Source: Caenorhabditis remanei
Lineage: Eukaryota > Nematoda > Chromadorea > Rhabditida > Rhabditidae
DNA length: 64,000 nt
Direction of reading: 5' to 3'
Assembly (NCBI RefSeq): GCF_010183535.1
Contig: NC_071332.1
Location: forward strand, 3,720,001-3,784,000
Part shown: piece after piece, positions 1 to 11,279 of the stretch
Layout of the letters: each line of letters opens with the position of its first letter
How positions within the stretch are numbered: position 1 is the stretch's first letter
Notes under the pieces: generated by a model
Seen by the model: only the letters and a program-made list of their open reading frames with translations
Database searches by the model: none
What the model was told of the DNA's origin: nothing
Translations under genes and position numbers: made by a program

Positions 1-181
1 CCACCCTCAAATATGGACCATACATGGAACGTATATGGGAGCCAAATGGGTGCACGCGCGGCCAGTACACAGAAAAGACGACCACACATATACGCCACAC
101 GCGCGGTCCACGTTTCATTTGAGGACACATATAGGGCGCTATTCTGGCACTTTCACACATAGGATTCCCAGCGGTTCACCT

Positions 182-247
182 GTGGTGGCTTAGTGGCTAA
201 GAGGTTCGCCTATGGTTCAAAAGGTCAGGGGTTCGATTCCCACCACA
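182..247 (+). other. tRNA-like sequence (tRNA-derived repeat or pseudogene)
   Basis: The sequence has a Pol III A-box-like TGGCTTAGTGG near its start and a B-box-like GGTTCGATTCC near its end. GTGGTGG at 182-188 can pair with CCACCAC at 240-246, like an acceptor stem. At about 66 nt it is short, and the T-stem bases overlap the acceptor strand, so it cannot fold as a canonical tRNA. It lies in an intron, about 30 nt before the acceptor at 278. A second 66-nt sequence of the same design is at 48628-48693. Most likely a tRNA-derived repeat. No anticodon is called. Confidence 0.45.
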
Positions 248-278
248 TTCAAATAAATTTGCATTGCTAATTTTTCAG

Positions 279-532
279 GCTCGAGAGCACTCGAGCGATA
301 AACTAAAAGAAGAAATCAGTAAACTCATCGTGGACTACACGATTTTTGCCGTCTTCCTCGAGAAGATGGTGGATCAAATGCATCATGACCCCGATTTTCT
401 GCGAGCTCACAATGCGTTTCCAAGTGAGACCCTGTCCTTTTTTTGCGAAAATTTGAAAATTTTTCAATTTCTTTCTTTTTTCTTTCAGCGAGACGCAAAC
501 GAGACAAGTTGTGCGAGACGCCGAAAGAGTGA
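279..532 (+). CDS. 3' end of an unrecognised spliced gene (two last exons)
   Basis: Two coding exons are inferred: 279-423, after a TTTTTCAG acceptor, and 489-532, after TTTCTTTCAG. They are joined across a 65-nt intron with a gtgag donor. The phases agree (one base carried) and the frame ends at TGA 530-532. The visible tail is about 62 residues: charged and helix-prone (many K, E and L), a run rich in Met, His and Asp, then a basic RRKRDK cluster near the C-terminus that could act as a nuclear localisation signal. No family is recognised. The gene begins left of the window. It faces the minus-strand DESI2-like gene, so the two are convergent. Confidence 0.5.
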
Positions 533-2125
533 ACAACAGTTCTGAGAGATGTGAATTTTTTCTGAAAGAAAAAATATAAATATCACAAATTCTTTCCTGG
601 GATAATAGATACATAAATAGGGACAAAAATGCAAGATTTTGAAGTGTTTGGGGTCTCCGAAAATTAAGGCAAATGGGGTGATTGGGGTGAAGAGGTGATG
701 AGCAGTGTGGGGGATGGGAAATACAGATTTTTTGAGGACCGACGAAAATGAAAAAAAATTGGATAAAAATTGACAAAAAAAATCGATGAAAAACGGCAAG
801 AAAACGCCATAAAACACAACAAAACAACACTATCCGACGACGATGTTACACAGAGAAAAGGAACCATTTGAGAGTTGGGGCAGGAGAAAAAAAAAGAAAT
901 TTATACAATAAATTTATGAAATTTTTTGAAAATTTTGATACCTCGGATTGTTCAGAAAGGGAAGAATTTAAGGCAAAAAAAAGAAGGTCATATATGTTTA
1001 TGATGAGAAGAATCGGAGCGAGAATGACGAGTTTCAGCATTGTTGAGTGGAAATGGAGCAGCTGAATAGTTGATTGGAGTTTTGGACACGACTTCTCGAC
1101 GAGGGGATTCTGGAATTCTGGAAGAAAAAGCTTGAAAATTGCTGAAAATGCAGAAAATTCAAATGAAAATACTACTAAAAATAATAGCAATTTTGGAGGT
1201 CTTTCTCTATAATTTTTGACTGAAAATCGGCTGAAAACAGTGATTTTTCTCAAAATTTCAGCAAAAAAAAGCATTTTTTTCTCGAAAAAAAAATCAAATT
1301 TTCGACTATCAATCAGAATTAGAAGACATTCTGAAAATCATCAAAAGTGTTTACTTTTTCGATAAAACATTCAAAAAAAATTCAAAAAAATGGTTCATTT
1401 TTTGAAGCCGGTCCTTAAAATTGTCTAAAATTGAGGTTTTTACTACTAAAAACTTGATTTTTGAAGGATTTTTCCTCAAAATTCTTCCGAAATTGACAAA
1501 AAACCTGTTTCTATTCAAAAATTTCAATTAAAATGTGATTAAATCAAAACTTTTTCTTTGAAAAATAAGGATTTTTGAAGAAAATTTCAAATTGAAAAAT
1601 TTCGGGTGTTTTCAACACAAATTCGCTGTTTTAATGGAAAAATTTCAAAATTTAAGGATTTTTCGGCCAAAAATTCTTGTAAAAGTAACAAAAATGTACT
1701 GAAAACTGTAAAAATTAGATTTTCCCATTGATAATCGCTGAAAATTGACGTTTTGCTGATAAAAAACCTTTAAATTCACATAAAAATGACAAAAAATTCC
1801 TTTTTTCTACTAGCTCCGTCCAAAAATAGGCAAGCGCGCTCTACCGAACTCTCACGATCATTGATTCAATTCTATTAGCTCGACACAGTTCTTACAACCG
1901 CGCTCCACCGCAAACGAGAGAGTATCGAGGAGAGAGACGCAGAGTTTTGTCTAGCGCCGACTCAAATTTTCACCTTTTTTGGCTTATTTTCGCTGTTTTT
2001 CATAATAATTCACAAAAAAACTTTTGAAAAATAGCGAAAATAAGTCAAAAACGCTAATAACTGTCTGCGTCTCTCCACTCTCCACACTATTTCCTCCATA
2101 TTCTCAATAGAGCGTCCTTACCTTT
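533..2125. other. Intergenic A/T-rich DNA with repeat fragments
   Basis: No gene is seen. The stretch is dominated by homopolymeric A and T runs and degenerate AAAATTTTCAG-like motifs, which generate short meaningless ORFs. The segment 1603-1872 resembles 5984-6248. The segment 1840-2060 has fragments of the gcgctc-taccg fold-back family and of the GACGCAGAG/CTCTGCGTC family. Confidence 0.6.
1603..1872 (+). repeat. Dispersed direct repeat, copy 1 of 2
   Basis: By eye this about 265-bp stretch matches 5984-6248 in the same orientation, with scattered differences. Shared blocks include the text around 'aattcgctgttttaatgg', 'acaaaaatgtactgaaaact' and 'aagcgcgctctaccgaac'. The two copies lie on either side of the DESI2-like gene. 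Nothing suggests that it codes for protein. Confidence 0.6.
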
Positions 2126-5100
2126 CTAACAATCAGAAGAATACTTTCCTCCACCTCCTCCTCCAAGTCCATTACCCGTCCCATTACTCGGACTGCTCGC
2201 CTTCCCAATACTCGACGCCGCCGACGCCGGAATGACCGTCGCGGTACCAGTCGGCAGTGGCGCCGCACCGCCGTTAATCGTATTCTTGATAGTGTTCCAG
2301 AAGCGAAAGATGGGCGGTGAGTTGCTTCGAGACTTCTTCTCATTCGGGTATTGGGATGAGGAGGTTCTCATGATAAGACGATCGTCGTATTCAAGTGTAT
2401 CACAGGAGGAGGCGGCGGAAGATGAAGATGAAGAGGAAGAAGAAGATGATGGAGACATACAGATACGATCAGAATTTGCTGATGAGGACGTTGACATTAT
2501 GATGGCACCATTGGCGGTTCGATTATCGATTATTGTCGTACGCGAGTCTGGAAAAGAAAACGAGATTTTCAATTATAGATAAGCAGCTTCATTAGCCTCT
2601 TTCACTAAAAAAAACGAATTTTTCAGTGAAATTTCTGTTTTTTTTTCAGATTTTTACCCATTTTTAACTGAAAATTGTAATATTTTTCATTCACATCTGT
2701 CGAAAGTTCCATTTTTGACCGGGTTTTGCAATTTTTCACAAAAGTCCGATTTTAGTTCTTCTTCACGCGAAAAAGTTGGGCCCTTAAACACATGTTTAGT
2801 CAACTTGCTTAATACGGAATGTTATGGGCTGAAAAATATACCAAAATGTAGATCTCGGCGAGTTCTACGTCTGTGAGCTGATCAGAGCTGGATGTCGGAT
2901 CGTTAATGTATCGAGGGCGGGGCCTGGTCCGGCCCGCGGCACATTAACAATTCGACTTACGGCCCGTTGTAAGTATCAGACATAGAACTCGCCGAGATCT
3001 ACATTTCGGTATATTTTTCAGCCCATAACATTCCGTATTAAGCAAGTTGACTGAACGTGGGTTTAAGAACCCAACTTTTTCGCGTGAAAAATAACTAAAA
3101 TCGGACTTTTGTGAAAAATTGCAAAACCCGGTTAAAAATGGAACTTTCGACAGATCTGAATGAAAATCACTAATTTTTGTCAAAAATAGCTTAAAAATCA
3201 GCTAAAAAATCAGAAAAAATTATGAATTTTCTTGAAATTTCACTTAAAAGAAGTTTTTGCAAAAATTTCAGCTACAAAACTGTAAACAAAACTTTGAATT
3301 CGTAGAATCGGGAGCTGAAAATGCTGTTCCGTAATCGGGACATATCGAAACTATAGAAATTCAAAATCAGCCGTTCCGAAACTCTCGAATCTAAGGAAAA
3401 ACATTCCGTAACGGAATTTCCGTTTACAATTGCAAAACGTCCCCGTTTCAAGACGTCCGAATCTCAAAATTTGTCTTCTTCAGAGTTTCGATAATAATCT
3501 AGGAATGTAGTCAATGTATGGGTGAGCAATCCCGATTTAACTAGGATTAGCTTCCTTGTCTAATCGGCATGTTTACATTTCAGAAATTATAACGAAAACC
3601 GATCTAAGTTGGAGCACGTCTTCTTCTGTGCTCCGCGAAATTTCGCAACTACGACACTTCGCAACCAAGACGTTTCGCAACCGCACCGCATTAGCATATT
3701 TGGATCAGTTAAAAATTTTGAGTGTACCACATTAAGATAGAAGAAAAAGTTATCTCACCCATTTTTAAACAAAAATTGGTTAAACTATTGTAGTTTTATG
3801 GTTCCGAAACGTCTTAGTTGTGAAATGTCGGCGGGGCCTTCTTCTGACGCCTCCCATAACTCCAAACTCTCCAATTACTAACCATTCAACGATCTCACCA
3901 CAAGTTTCTCTGTCGCCTCTTCAGCCGAATCGACGGATCCTCGCTTCTTCTCGTCGACAGACGCTTGTAACACAATCGGAGTCAACCATTCCTGTGGAAT
4001 ACATTTCTCAAGGAACGGAATACTTCCACTCAGATTCGCCAGCCGGTTAATCCATCCGGGAATTTCTTTTCCAGTCAGTTTACGCGCGAGCACCGCACTA
4101 AAATGATTACAATTTCGAGATATCAGATGATAGCGATCGCCGCGGAATTCGTCGCCGAGTTGTTTGATGAGACGACGGATTTCTGAACTGCTTTGATCCG
4201 TCTCCCCAACGACAATCGACTCTTTGAATTTGAATGTGTCGCCGAGCTCTTCGGCGTCTTGTGGCGAGTTTTCAAAGACTCCCGAGAATTGGTACGGGTG
4301 ACCTCCGTATGCGTATTCTGCAAAAAAGAAGAGATGATTGGAAGAGCAAAATTACAGTTCTTACAACCGCGCTCTACCGAAACCGATGAAAATAGCGAGC
4401 GAAATTGAGAGACTCAGAGAAAATGAGACATTTTTCACGGGCAACTCGGTGGAGCGCGGTTTTAGGAACTGTGCCGAGCTGATACAACTGCGCCCCACCG
4501 AAATCCTCTTGAAAAATGTCTCTATTTCTCAGCCTCTCTCAATTTCGCACACTATTTTCTTCGGTTTCGGTGGAGGGCGGTTGTAAGAAGCGTGCATATA
4601 ATGTTAGAAAAGTGATTTTTGCGATTTTTAATGAAAATCTGCTTCAAATTAATAAAAATGAGCATTCAACATAGGAATTTTCAATTCCAGACACGTTGAA
4701 TTCGAAAATTGAGATAGTTTTCAAAATAAATTTTTTCAACAGAAAATCGCTCGATGCTCGTTTTCTATAAAATCCGAACAACTTTCTTCGATTTTTGTAA
4801 TAAAAATAGCGAATTTTCAGTTTTTTTTTCCGCTAGAAAGCTTCTTTTTAAAGTTTTTGACATTTAAAATCAAGAAAATCTGAAAATTCTGCTGAAACAA
4901 GTTTTCGGTTCGAAATTCCACAATTTTCAGTTTTTTCTGCTCTAAAAGTTCTAAATTTCAGAATAGCGCAGTTTTCATGCATAGAATCGAAAAATCTCGA
5001 ATTTCAGAAGTGAAATTTTGAGGGCTGGTGCGTCTTTGACGCGTCTTCTAAACGGAAAACGCGTCCAAGGCTGGAGTGCCTGAGGCGCGTTTGTCGGATA

Positions 5101-5617
5101 AAGTTCAGAGACTAAAAACGCGTCGAAGGTGCGCCAGTCGGCCATTCTTTGGCGTTTTTCGTATATTTTGAATGTTTTTTGAAAAAACATTCAAACATTC
5201 AAAAACAAAAAACTTTTTTCTTCGATTTTCTTCTATTTTTATACATTTCCATCCTTTTACCTAACAATTTTAACAATTAGACCATTTTCAATCTATATGA
5301 ATGCTTTTTATTGCTATTTTCGGCTTAAAATCGTAATTCTTGGCTTAAAATCGCAATTTTCAGCTAAAAAATTGGAGAATTTTGAGCCAATTTTGATTTC
5401 ACCTCATTTTCAACGCAATTTCAGCCAGTTTTTCACCATTTTAAGGCTAAAATATCGCAATTTTCATATTTTCAAACTCACCAACACCAAAAATCTCGAT
5501 GCCCGAATGAAAGATGCCGACACCGATGTTGGAGGCGTAGTCATTCAGCCAATACATATCATAGACATTCAGTCGAACCGGCGTTTTTCTCTTCGCCGTA
5601 GTTCCCATCACTTCCAT
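2126..5617 (-). CDS. DESI2: DESI2/PPPDE1-like deubiquitinase/deSUMOylase-type cysteine peptidase
   Basis: Three minus-strand exons are inferred: 5617-5482, 4317-3883 and 2547-2126 (stop TAG 2128-2126). Phases are consistent and the product is about 330 aa. Residues 14-165 read as a PPPDE (DeSI) domain: a LNVYDMYW strand, FHSG with the likely catalytic His37, [14 protein letters not shown], and NCNHFS with the likely nucleophile Cys115, then [12 protein letters not shown] and [15 protein letters not shown] blocks typical of DESI2. Family members act as isopeptidases or thioesterases on SUMO, ubiquitin or acyl groups. The C-terminal ~140 residues are Ser- and Gly-rich (poly-Ser, then GLGGGGGG), far longer than the short tail of other members. 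The domain is certain. The exon 2 donor (gttagt, chosen for phase) and the tail are less so. The start is the first ATG of the exon. The frame stays open upstream past a CAG, so a 5' extension is possible. Confidence 0.82.
2684..3167. repeat. Fold-back element in DESI2 intron (family 'gcgtaactcgc', copy 1)
   Basis: This is an inverted repeat with arms of roughly 230 bp. The left arm runs inward from 'cacatctgtcgaaagttcc', the right arm ends with its complement 'ggaactttcgacagatctg', and the centre is GC-rich (gcccgcggcacattaac). Internal blocks 'ctgaaaaatataccaaaatg' and 'gatctcggcgagttct' recur at 36261-36573, 45051-45330 and 58594-58905, defining a four-member family here. It lies in the 1335-nt intron between DESI2-like exons 2 and 3. 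Confidence 0.8.
4357..4595. repeat. Fold-back element pair (family 'gcgctctaccgaaa'), DESI2 intron 1
   Basis: Two head-to-head copies of a short fold-back: 'ttacaaccgcgctctaccga' inward to 'ctcggtggagcgcgg', then 'actgcgccccaccgaaat' inward to 'ttcggtggagggcggttgta'. Related copies are near 8697-8818, 12788-12832 with 23407-23452 (split by the retrovirus), 24355-24440, 37965-38063 and 38734-38850. It lies in the intron between DESI2-like exons 1 and 2. No coding content. Confidence 0.75.
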
Positions 5618-5983
5618 TTCGTCAGCAGCCGGCGAGTAGAGGCAACCGAGTGCCGAGTAGTACAAGTCAGTGCTGGAAATGGAGAAGAGTGTCGACTGGA
5701 AGAGAGGAGGCGACGGAGGATGACAGGTGGGAGATAGAGATACAGAAATAACTATGAGTGGTGTTTAAGCCGAACGTCATCAAATGGCGCAGAGAGAGAG
5801 AGATTATCCCGAAATTGAGAAGGAATTATTAGAATAGGCAAGGGGGAAGAAAAACAGTGAATGAATGTCAATTGAGGTGGAGAAGCCATTGGAAACGTGA
5901 GAATTCGCACGATATGGGGTCTTGGGGCGTTTTGAAACCGGGGAGACGTTCCGGAACTAAAGAGAAATACGGACAGTTAAAAA

Positions 5984-6248
5984 TATCGGGGTTTTCAACG
6001 CAAATTCGCTGTTTTAATGGAAAAAATTTAAAATATTCCGGATTTTTAGCCCAAAAATTCTTGTAACAGCAACAAAAATGTACTGAAAACTGAGAAATTG
6101 GATTTCAGATTGAAAACCACTGAAAATTGACTTTTTGCTGATAAAAAACCTTCAAAATCGCATAAAAATGACAAAAAGTCCCCTTTTCTACAAACGCTGA
6201 CAAAAATAGGTAAGCGCGCTCTACCGAACGCATTCGCACGATTCGAAT
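5984..6248 (+). repeat. Dispersed direct repeat, copy 2 of 2
   Basis: Partner of 1603-1872, with the same orientation and order of blocks. It is upstream of the DESI2-like gene on its minus-strand 5' side. No coding signature. Confidence 0.6.
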
Positions 6249-6620
6249 CATGTTGTGAAACCGGGGGATACGGACACTTTAGAAGCAGAAAATGTATTTT
6301 TGCATGATTTTATGTGTTCGGGACCAGTCCCTGAAACGTCTCCGGAGCTCCGGAGGAAGCATGTGTTCAAGCAGAAATTTTGGAGTAAGAGGGGGAAGGA
6401 GGTGTTCAAAATTTTTTTTAGCTGTTTAAAAAATGGGGAAGAAGGTTTAACAGTTGGGAAAGATATGAAAAAAGAAAAAAATGAAACAGTCATGGAGGGA
6501 TTGAACCCCAGAGTAGTTCCACGACATTCTATCCTGCAACCACCTGCACCATTCACGGCATTGAGAAAGATGTGCGGGAGGTGGTAGAAGAGGGGAGGAG
6601 GCGAGAGAGAGAGAGAGGCC

Positions 6621-7006
6621 GCCGCCGCCGGGGCGCTATGTGTTGAAGAGATGTGTGAAATGAGAAAATGGACTATAAGTCGGTGGAGACATGCTTTTAG
6701 GGGATGGAAACATGCTTTTATGGAAATTACGTATTCGATTTCATATATTCGTCACAAAAAATTGTGAAAAAGTGAGCCGTATATACCGTCCGGAGAATTC
6801 CGGAGAGTTTGTGTTACAGCAGTCCGGAATTCTCCGGACGGTATATACGGCTCACTTTTTCACAATTTTTTGTGACGAATATATGAAATCGAATACGTAA
6901 TTTCCATAAAAGCATGTTTCCATCCCCTAAAAGCATGTCTCCACCGACTTATAGTCCATTTTCTCATTTCACACATCTCTTCAACACATAGCGCCCCGGC
7001 GGCGGC
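6621..7006. repeat. Apparently perfect 184-bp inverted repeat (long hairpin)
   Basis: Left arm 6621-6804 and right arm 6823-7006 are reverse complements with no indel: the outer and inner coordinate sums are both 13627, and no mismatch was found by eye. The loop is 18 nt (6805-6822). The arms start in GC-rich gccgccgccgggg and end at the palindrome-like tccggaattctccgga. A GA microsatellite (about 6602-6617) abuts the left end. There is no coding content and no clear target duplication. Perfect arms imply recent origin or sequence correction. Confidence 0.93.
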
Positions 7007-7301
7007 TTCTCTACGGCTTTAAAAACACAAAAATTTCAGCCATTTTCCTAGTTTAGTAAACATTATCCTTTTTTCCCCATTTTTTCGCCCGATTTTTTAT
7101 AAAATACCCCAAACCACCTGTTCAAAATTAAAAAAAAAATTTTAAACCACCTGTTCAACCAAAAGTGCCCCGGAGAACTCTTCAGGGGCTGGTTCGGGAC
7201 GTTCTGAAACAGGAGAAAGTTTCGGAACTAATACTGTAGAAAAAGTAAAGTAACTAAAGTTTGGCTAAGGACTTTCAAAAAATATTTGCGGGCTGAAACG
7301 G

Positions 7302-7426
7302 GCAAGCGCAGGGAGTTATGGGCGGAGCTTAAACTGCAAGCGGCGCGGTTCTAATTCAATATTTCTCGTTAAAAAACAACCGCGCCGCTTGCAGTTTAAG
7401 CTCCGCCCACAACTCCCTGCGCTTGC
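7302..7426. repeat. Inverted repeat with 49-bp arms (family 'aaagtttcgacaagga', copy 1)
   Basis: Left arm 7302-7350 and right arm 7378-7426 pair almost perfectly (one mismatch seen) around a 27-nt loop. The outer flanks (aatactgt, tttggctaagga and their counterparts) match weakly, extending the element to roughly 7238-7461. Its core 'gggcggagcttaaactgcaa' is shared with 7850-8099. Confidence 0.8.
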
Positions 7427-7849
7427 GAAAATCCTTGGCCAAATTCCATTTTTTTTAACAGTAATTGTGAAAATTCGCTTAATTCAAGGCTTGGGACGTA
7501 ATGAAACCGGGGGACGTTATGGAACTAGGAGAAATCGAAGACGAAAAGCTGATGAAACAGACAGTTAAGACGCGGAAAATCCATTTTTTTTTCAACGATT
7601 TTCGTATTAGCGACGTTCTGAAACTGGAGGAAGTTTCAATATTCCGAGATGTCCCGGTTTCGAAACGTTCTTGAGTCATTATGACCGTTTAGACACTTTC
7701 TACGCGGCTAATTCGGCAAATTGTCATCATTTTAATAAAATCTACGAGAAAATGTAATTGTTCATTGTAAAAATGGAAGAAATCGCTATTCCCAAAAGAT
7801 TTTCAAAACCATGACGTATAGCGAAACGTCCCAAGTCCATCAGAGCTGA

Positions 7850-8099
7850 TACTGTCGAAAAAATAAAGTTTCGACAAGGATTTCAAAAAAAAATTCGCGG
7901 GCTGGAACACGCAAGCGCATAAAGTTGAGGGCGGAGCTTAAATCTGCAAGCGGCGCGGTTCTTAATTTGAAAAAAACAACTGAAAGTAGAAATGCGGCGA
8001 TTGCAGTTTAAGCTCCGCCCACAAATTTATGCGCTTGCGTGTTCCAGTCCGTGAAATTTTTTTTGAAATCCTTGTCGAAACTTTATTTTTTCGACAGTA
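7850..8099. repeat. Fold-back element (family 'aaagtttcgacaagga', copy 2)
   Basis: The termini are TACTGTCGAAAAAATAAAG and its complement ending CGACAGTA, with arms of about 110 bp. It shares its core with 7302-7426 and its ends with 36875-37020, so the three belong to one family with different internal segments. Confidence 0.82.
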
Positions 8100-8696
8100 T
8101 GAGACAATTCTAGAAACATTCTATCGCGGGGATTCTGGAAATCTAGAGAAGTTGCTTCGGAAACTTCTAGAAATTCCAAAATTTCACTGTAAAAAAGGGA
8201 AAACCAAAAGTATCCAGAAAATTGCAGAAACTTTTCGCCGTCGACTAGCAAAACGACAGTTTAAAGGCGCATGCAAAATTGTGGAGATTGGTCTCGGCAC
8301 GAAAACTTGTAAAAAATGATTTTCAGCAATTTTCGCTGCGAGACCTTTTCAGTTTTTCAAGAAGATTCTGCAGAAAACTACTCCATTTAACAAAAAATCA
8401 TAACTCTCCACCACAAAATAGACAAAAATAAGTAGCAAAAAGAGAAAAAGTGGAGGGAAGAAACGACGACGAGTGCTCTCATCCAGAGACAAGAAGCACA
8501 AACAAAGAAGAAGAAGAGACTCTCTCTTTTTGCTACTATGAATAATTTGTCGTCTTCAGTGGCAGCAGCAGCAGAAGCGCCTCTTTCATTTTCATAATTC
8601 TCATTTATTGTAAGAGAAAATAGGAAAAAGCGGTGTAAGTGACGTTCACTAGTTGACTGAGAGCAAAACTGCTCTATTGAACAGATGTAAAAAGCG

Positions 8697-8818
8697 TACA
8701 ACCGCGCTCTACCGAAACCGAATGCGAAAAGTGTGTGCGAAATTGAGAGACACAGAGAAAAAGTGGCATTTTTCAAGGGGATTTCGGTGGAGCGCAGTTG
8801 TAAGAACTGTGCCGATCT
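8697..8818. repeat. Fold-back element (family 'gcgctctaccgaaa')
   Basis: It runs from 'acaaccgcgctctaccgaaa' inward to 'atttcggtggagcgcagttg'. This copy is intact and shows what the retrovirus-split copy at 12788/23407 looked like, including the 'ttttcaagggg-atttcgg' block at the insertion point. Confidence 0.75.
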
Positions 8819-9169
8819 AATATGCGATTTCACCAAAAAATCGATAATCCTACTCCGAGCAGGATTCTTATTACTATTCAGTAGACGGGTCGGGGGGACA
8901 TAAGTACTAAACATCATCTCACATTCATTCGAAATGTTTTGACAGCGGGACTCAAGAGTTGTGTTGTGTCTGTGTCGGTGAAAAAGAAGGAAGAGAATTC
9001 CGGAAAATGAAATAAATCTTGAGAAAAAGATTGATGAGGGGGTCATAAATTCTGAGAATCCAGGTGGGATGGTTTTGACTTTTTGCCGAAAATATTGGAG
9101 AAGGTGACTGTCAGACCGCAGGCCGAACGAATGGTAGATCACATGGTGTCATGTCACTTTGAAATTCTG

Positions 9170-9590
9170 TCATGTGACTGAAAAAGCGCTCCGTGGAGAA
9201 TCAGTACGATCCGAGAAATCATGAGTCATAAAGGATCGCTGCGAAACCCAAAACTATCGAGAAATCGAAAAAAAGGGTTCCGAAGAGCGAAAAGCCAAAA
9301 ATCAATATTATGATTGAAAATTCGCCCTATTGAGAATCGATTTCGTGGCGAGACCCAAAATACAGTGAAAGTGAGACTCAAATATTGTATGATTATTGAA
9401 AGTTCGCTCTATCGAGAAAATGAAAAAGATCGCGGCGAGACCCAAAAACAGCAGAAAAGAAAGATCTTTAATATTTCTGCAAATTCGCTATATTGAGAAT
9501 ATGCAAAAGATCGTGGCGAGACCCTAAAAAGAGCGAAAATGTCAAACTCGCTCTATTGAGAATCTCTACAAAATCCTTTCCTCACGACCC
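9170..9590 (+). repeat. Degenerate tandem repeat, about 5 units
   Basis: The phrase 'attcgccctattgagaatcg ... gatcgtggcgagaccc' recurs at roughly 70-100 bp spacing with substitutions and small indels. A related phrase, 'gcgctccattgagaat', recurs in tandem at 40065-40370. No gene is seen here. Confidence 0.6.
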
Positions 9591-10190
9591 CAAAAATAGA
9601 TTCAAAAAGCGAATTATGATGAAAGGCTTCCGGAGTTCAAAACTAGCGATTCCTTCCGGCTGGCACCGGAAACGACTCTGTGCTGCTCTAACCTCCAGAG
9701 GGCAATTGGCTCCGCCCACCACAATATGTCATTTTCTCATACTCCCCTATCTGCCTTGTCTACAGAACATTCCTCCTAACAAAAGTTTGCGTGTGTGTGT
9801 CTGCTTGATCCTCTCCGCTTCCCACAACCACAAAAATTCCAGTCTCACGTACGCGCGGTGCGGATGGCAAACACGTCCGCGCGCTGTTCCTCAGATTCTC
9901 TCTAGGATGGCTCAGTCTCTATCGGCGGTGGTGCGGAAGGGCAAATATTGACAAAAGCTTCACGTTTTCTCCGTGTACAGGGTGAATCTGCTGCAGCGGC
10001 AGGCACACGGGGGGGAAATTGCACAATACGGCGGATGGGGGGAGGAAAAGTCAGGGTTATGGGAAAACTGGAAAGGAAGTGCTCGGTGAGCAAGTGCACC
10101 AGCAGCAAAGCTGTGGAAACATGGTCGACTCGACTACAGTAGGAAAGTTCGCTCCAATGAACTTTTTGACGGTTTCACTATGAGGCAATC

Positions 10191-10599
10191 ACTAACCGAG
10201 TGGTGATGCGTCATAAAGTACGATTGCGAAACGATTTTTGTTACTGATATCAGCTGATTTTATAGCAGTAAACCGCACGATGAGGACAGGACTACCTATG
10301 CAGACGCGCTCTGTTGCTAACGGGGTTACAACTTGTCGTAGCGGTGAACTTTCGAACTTTGTGCATACCATCGTTGAACATTATTATATCATTGCAATAT
10401 AAATTCTAATGTTCACCGTCGGTTTGCACTAAGTTCGAAAGCTCACCGCTACTAAAAGTTCTAACCCTGTTAGCAACAGAGCGCGTCTGCATAGATAGTC
10501 CTGGCCTCATCGTGCGGTTTACTGCTATAAAATCAGCTGATATCAGTAATAAAAATCGTTTCGCAATCTTACTTTATGACGCATCACCACTCGGTTAGT
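10191..10599. repeat. Fold-back element with about 170-bp arms
   Basis: The outer ends are ACTAACCGAGTGGTGATGCG (10191) and its complement ending CTCGGTTAGT (10599). The arms include 'gatatcagctgattttatag' and 'gcagacgcgctctgttgcta' and pair with only scattered mismatches. The spacer is about 70 nt. The clean ends suggest a non-autonomous DNA element. No transposase frame is present. Confidence 0.85.
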
Positions 10600-11279
10600 C
10601 ATCTATCTTCAAAAACGTTCCGAAATCTACTGGAGAAGAGAAAAAAGAGAAAAAGCGGATTATATCTGAGACGGCATCTGCTGGCTAATTATGTTTATGC
10701 CATCTGCCTATTCGAAAAATGAGAAGAGAAGGATTACGACTAAAAAAGGGGATGAGAGGGAGAAGGGATAGGACTGGTTATTAAACCAAGAGCCTCTTCA
10801 AGGACAGGTGCTTCTGAGGGACGACGACGTCTTCTGGAGAATTCTACTTCTGCAGAAGACGACGTCGGCTACTAGATACTAGAAGAAGCTACTCAAGAGT
10901 CACTCAACAAAAAGAGAGCCACAAGAATTTGTATATTTCTTCGAAAAGGGAATGAAAACCCGAATGAGGGACCATCACTCATTTTGCCCTACTCGGCTAC
11001 GTTAACTTTTTTTTGCTTGCCCGGGGAATCTCTATTCCTCGCTTATCTCATTCCGTTCAACAAGTCCCTAGAGGGGATGGAGGGAGAAGACGGAGAGTTT
11101 CGAAAATTGGATGTGATGAAATAAGAGAAATTTCTAGAAGGAACAAAAAATTCATAATTATTTTTTTTTAAAAGATGGATTTTCCGTCACTTTTAGAGAA
11201 GATCCGCCAATTTTCAGACAAGAACATTATCTAAGCCAAAATAACCTCAGTAATGCTGAAAAAGACAATTTGCCGTTCA

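Noticed and set aside
182..247. Functional tRNA gene
   Set aside because: The T-stem and acceptor strand overlap and the length is 66 nt, so a canonical cloverleaf cannot form. It is kept only as a tRNA-like sequence.
303..867. Several overlapping minus-strand frames of 60-175 codons
   Set aside because: They are antisense to the spliced exons at 279-532 or lie in A/T homopolymer text. The translations are Phe/Ser/Leu-rich noise.
8387..9142. 251-codon open frame on the minus strand
   Set aside because: It reads straight through the fold-back at 8697-8818 and through low-complexity Phe/Leu/Ser text. There is no domain and no splice context, so it is a chance frame.
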